Shown: positions 5,169 to 7,914 of the stretch, piece by piece
Numbering within the stretch: the stretch's first letter is position 1
Layout: each line of letters begins with the position of its first letter
Origin: Deltaproteobacteria bacterium
Lineage (GTDB): Bacteria > Desulfobacterota > UBA8473
Direction: 5' to 3'
Length of the DNA: 7,914 nt
NCBI GenBank assembly: GCA_030621455.1
Contig: JAUXHQ010000070.1
Coordinates: 1 to 7,914 of the forward strand
Program-made: the position numbers and the translations under genes
Notes under the pieces: model-generated
What the model was told of the DNA's origin: nothing
Database searches by the model: none
The model's input: the letters and a program-made list of their open reading frames with translations, nothing else

Positions 5169-6314
5169 ATGAAACAAGAGGTCTTTAAACAACTGATATT
5201 GGTAACGACTGTCGTGTCAGTCTTGTTCTTCTCATATAGCTGTGACAACGGGGAAGATGCACAATCTAATAGGGATAATGCCGCAAATGCGACTGAATCT
5301 GCCCCGGCGGTCCTTGTAGAAACGGTCCGGCCAATCATCCAGAGGGTGGAGCACAGGATCCGGGCGATGGGTTCTTTTCTGCCTGACGACGAAGTAACCA
5401 TATCCCCGGAGATCGCAGGCAAAGTTAAGAAGATTTTCGTGGATGAAGGTTACGTCATAAAGAAAGGGCAGCTTTTAATACAGTTAGACGATAAGCGTCA
5501 GCGCCTGGCAGTGGCTGAGGCCGAGGCCAAGATTCGGGAAAATGAAGCTGACCTGGCGTACCTGGAGACTACCCGTAAGCGCCGTGAGGAACTCTGGAAA
5601 AAGAAAGTCATATCTGAAGAAGATTATGACGAGATCCTGTCCCGGGTGAGCATGACCAAGGCCCGGACTGACAGCCTGATGTCCGCTTTAGGGTCGGCCC
5701 GGAAAGACATGGAAGATACGCGGATATATTCCCCTCTGGATAGTATTATCACCGAAAAGATGATCTCCGAAGGAGAATATGTCCATGTAGGCGAGACCAT
5801 GTTCAATGCGGTGAAGATCAATCCTTTAAAGCTCCGCTTTACCCTGCCGGAGACACACACGGCCCTGGTGGTAAAAGGGCAGCCGGTCAAGGCCAGGGTA
5901 AAAGCATATCCTGACAGGGAGTTCTCAGGTAAGGTCTATTTCATTAATCCGCAGGTTGATCCTACGACCCGTACAGTAGAGATAAAAGCATATTTTGACA
6001 ACCGCCATGGGGATCTGAAACCCGGTTTCTTTGCGGATGTATTTCTCGTTAAAAGCGCGAATGAAAAGGCCCTCGTGATCCCGGGTGAAGGGGTGATCCA
6101 GCGAGAGGGCAAGCACTTGATATATGTGGTGCACGATGGGGTTGCTCGTAGACGTATAGTCCGGATCGGTGAAATGATGGAGGGAAAGGTGGAGATCGTC
6201 TCCGGGTTAAATCCCGGCGAGTTGGTTGTCACCAGCGGCAACCGTGGCCTGGAAGAGGGTACCCCCGTCAAGGTACTCAATACCCCGGCCCCGCCGGTCC
6301 TACCTGGGAGTTGA
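5169..6314 (+). CDS. RND efflux system periplasmic adaptor (membrane fusion protein)
   Basis: A 381-residue periplasmic adaptor of the AcrA/MexA type, linking an inner-membrane RND pump to an outer-membrane channel. Residues 1-24 form an export signal (KQ, then a long hydrophobic stretch). C25 in FSYSCD may be lipidated, though the lipobox is not classical. Order of domains: first lipoyl half at about 77-107 (SPEIAGKVKKIFVDEG); alpha-helical hairpin at 109-184; second lipoyl half at 186-212 (SPLDSIITEKMISEGEYV); beta-barrel at about 222-294 with VDPTTRTVEI at 263-272 and LKPGFFADV at 283-291; and a membrane-proximal domain to about 369. Length and motifs are complete. The permease gene follows after 50 bases, so the two form an operon, probably driven by the promoter at 5023-5050. 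The exported substrate cannot be told from the sequence. Confidence 0.94.
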   Translation: MKQEVFKQLILVTTVVSVLFFSYSCDNGEDAQSNRDNAANATESAPAVLVETVRPIIQRVEHRIRAMGSFLPDDEVTISPEIAGKVKKIFVDEGYVIKKGQLLIQLDDKRQRLAVAEAEAKIRENEADLAYLETTRKRREELWKKKVISEEDYDEILSRVSMTKARTDSLMSALGSARKDMEDTRIYSPLDSIITEKMISEGEYVHVGETMFNAVKINPLKLRFTLPETHTALVVKGQPVKARVKAYPDREFSGKVYFINPQVDPTTRTVEIKAYFDNRHGDLKPGFFADVFLVKSANEKALVIPGEGVIQREGKHLIYVVHDGVARRRIVRIGEMMEGKVEIVSGLNPGELVVTSGNRGLEEGTPVKVLNTPAPPVLPGS

Positions 6315-6364
6315 GCGCCTGCCGGTTTTAGTTGTTGTAATCATAGTGGAGGAACCAGATAGAC

Positions 6365-7914
6365 ATGTATCTCAGCGATTTATGTATAAAACGACCGGTC
6401 CTTACCATTGTTCTGTCTGCGGTCTTTGTCATATTCGGGATCATCGGGTTCTGGCGTATACCGCTTGACCAATATCCATACATAGAGTTCCCCATAGTCA
6501 CTGTCACCACTTTCCTTTCCGGGGCAAGCCCGGAAATAATGGACATGGATGTAACCGATGTGTTGGAAGAGGAATTTAATGCCATCCAGGGGATCAAGCA
6601 CATCACATCCGTGAGCCTGTTGGGTAAATCGATCATCACCTTGCAGTTTTACCTGGACAAGAATATCGATATTGCAGCCACGGATGTACAGAACAAGGTT
6701 GGGATGGCCATGAAAAAGCTCCCCAAGGATGTAGACCCGCCGATCATAGACAAACTGAGCACCGAATCGATCGCCACGGTTTGGTTTACGCTTCAATCCG
6801 ACACCCATCCTTTCAAGGAGATCTGTCGATTTTCCGATCAGGTGCTGAGACGGCGGCTGGAGACCGTTGACGGGGTAGGTAAGGTTAACCTCTATGGATT
6901 CAGGGACCGGGAGATAGCGCTCTGGCTCGACCGCGAAAAACTCAATTCCTATCACCTCTCCCCTCACCAGGTCATCCAGGCCCTCAAGGATCAACACATC
7001 AAGATGCCCAGCGGCTTTCTCAAGACAGGCCCAACGGAGATCGTGGTTAAAACCATGGGTGAGTTCGGCACCCCGGAGGAATTCGATGAGCTTATCATAG
7101 CGTATAAAGGTGGAGCCCCTGTGCGGCTCAGGGACATAGGATATGCAGAAGACACCCTGGAAGAAGAGAGGTCCTTCTTGCGATTTAACCGAGAGCCTGC
7201 TGTGGGGATACAGGTATTGAAACAGATAGGTTCCAATACCGTTGAAGTTGCAGAACGCATAAAGAAAAAGGTCAAAGAACTGGAACCCCTGATACCCGAA
7301 GGCATGGAATATACCATTAGCTGGGATAGGTCCAAGTTTATACGCAGCACTATCGTAGGTGTTCAGATAGACATCTTATTCGGGGCGTTACTCACTGTCT
7401 TCATCCTCTATCTCTTCCTGTTGAATTTTCGCACCACTGTAGTCGTCAATCTCGCGATACCCACCTCTATTATCGGGGCATTCGGCTTCATGTATTTCTT
7501 TGGCTTCACTTCCAACAATATGACGATGGTCGCCCTCTCTGTGTCAATTGGATTGGTGGTGGATAACGCGATAATAGTATTGGAGAACATCTATCGTCAT
7601 ATGGAAGAAGGCATGGAACCGATGGAAGCGGCTTCTTTCGGTACCAACGAGGTAGCGTTTGCCGTAATAGTAGCCAGTTTGAGTATCTGCTTGGTATTTA
7701 TACCAGTAGCCTTTATCAGAGGTCTTATGGGGCGTTTTCTCTATCCCTTCGGCATTACGGTCATTTCGGCCATACTTATATCTCTCTTCATCTCCCTTAC
7801 GCTCACTCCCATGCTCTGCGCCCGGATAATCAGGGTTACCCGGACGGTAGAAGCCAAACAACATAATATCTTTTTTCGCGCCATAGAAGGCGGCATTTCG
7901 TCCATGAACAGGGC
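6365..7914 (+). CDS. RND efflux permease (AcrB/HAE-1 type), N-terminal half, cut by window end
   Basis: The first 516 residues of an inner-membrane proton-driven RND pump; the family is usually 1,000-1,050 residues. What is seen: the typical start MYLSDLCIKRPVLTIVL with TM1 (about 10-30), RIPLDQYPYIEFP and LSGASPEIMD, and the large periplasmic porter loop (about 31-330) with TDVQNKVGMAMKKLP and ETVDGVGKVNLYG. Then TM2 (about 336-353), TM3 (359-378), TM4 (385-405) with GLVVDNAIIVLENIY, TM5 and TM6 to about 483, and SLTLTPMLCARI. D400 matches the essential AcrB Asp407; the next residue is N401 where AcrB has Asp408. The start at 6365 follows a GGAGG (6348-6352) by 12 bases, somewhat far; an in-frame stop at 6344-6346 rules out longer forms. 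It is the partner of the adaptor just upstream. Confidence 0.96.
   Translation, partial: MYLSDLCIKRPVLTIVLSAVFVIFGIIGFWRIPLDQYPYIEFPIVTVTTFLSGASPEIMDMDVTDVLEEEFNAIQGIKHITSVSLLGKSIITLQFYLDKNIDIAATDVQNKVGMAMKKLPKDVDPPIIDKLSTESIATVWFTLQSDTHPFKEICRFSDQVLRRRLETVDGVGKVNLYGFRDREIALWLDREKLNSYHLSPHQVIQALKDQHIKMPSGFLKTGPTEIVVKTMGEFGTPEEFDELIIAYKGGAPVRLRDIGYAEDTLEEERSFLRFNREPAVGIQVLKQIGSNTVEVAERIKKKVKELEPLIPEGMEYTISWDRSKFIRSTIVGVQIDILFGALLTVFILYLFLLNFRTTVVVNLAIPTSIIGAFGFMYFFGFTSNNMTMVALSVSIGLVVDNAIIVLENIYRHMEEGMEPMEAASFGTNEVAFAVIVASLSICLVFIPVAFIRGLMGRFLYPFGITVISAILISLFISLTLTPMLCARIIRVTRTVEAKQHNIFFRAIEGGISSMNR

Noticed and set aside
6380..6997. Long open frame on the minus strand inside the permease gene (205 codons)
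   Set aside because: It is fully antisense to a clear RND coding region, with no recognisable domain; a shadow frame.

Overview
The window looks like part of the chromosome of an anaerobic Gram-negative bacterium, most plausibly a Desulfobacterota (deltaproteobacterial) lineage. This is inference. The grounds are an oxygen-sensitive KamA-type radical SAM enzyme, a class III CoA-transferase, an RND efflux pump (which implies an outer membrane), an N-terminal CxxC zinc-ribbon membrane protein, and an extragenic palindrome of the widespread GTCATTCC/GGAATGAC kind. No rRNA, tRNA, CRISPR array or intact transposase gene was found.

Layout. (1) 23-1822 (+) encodes a 599-residue KamA-family radical SAM/PLP aminomutase. 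Its substrate-pocket residues resemble glutamate 2,3-aminomutase rather than lysine 2,3-aminomutase, and it has a long N-terminal extension of about 185 residues. (2) 1935-3098 (+) encodes a CaiB/BaiF-type class III CoA-transferase, 112 bases downstream in the same direction. (3) 3099-3580 is non-coding and rich in dyads. It holds a possible 76-bp MITE-like insertion with a 4-5 bp target duplication, a small hairpin, and a long imperfect inverted repeat ahead of the next gene. (4) 3581-4261 (+) encodes a zinc-ribbon/DUF2628-like membrane protein. It converges on, and overlaps by 25 bases, (5) 4237-4698 (-), a small membrane-anchored DUF1232/J-domain protein. (6) 4699-5168 is a divergent intergenic region with candidate promoters facing both ways, a perfect 23-bp inverted repeat, and two copies of a 22-base direct repeat bracketing that palindrome. 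(7) 5169-6314 (+) encodes the periplasmic adaptor of an RND efflux system, probably a lipoprotein. (8) From 6365 to the window end (+) is the first half of the inner-membrane RND permease.

How the genes work together. The adaptor and permease form a clear operon for a tripartite efflux pump; no outer-membrane factor or regulator is visible within the window. The aminomutase and CoA-transferase may form a small metabolic unit acting on a beta-amino acid, but only order and direction support that. The zinc-ribbon and J-domain proteins are convergent and both membrane-associated, with no shown partnership. The most interesting points are the EAM-like pocket plus N-terminal extension of the aminomutase, the MITE-like insertion that seems to split an older dyad, and the direct-repeat-bracketed palindrome between the two divergent promoters.
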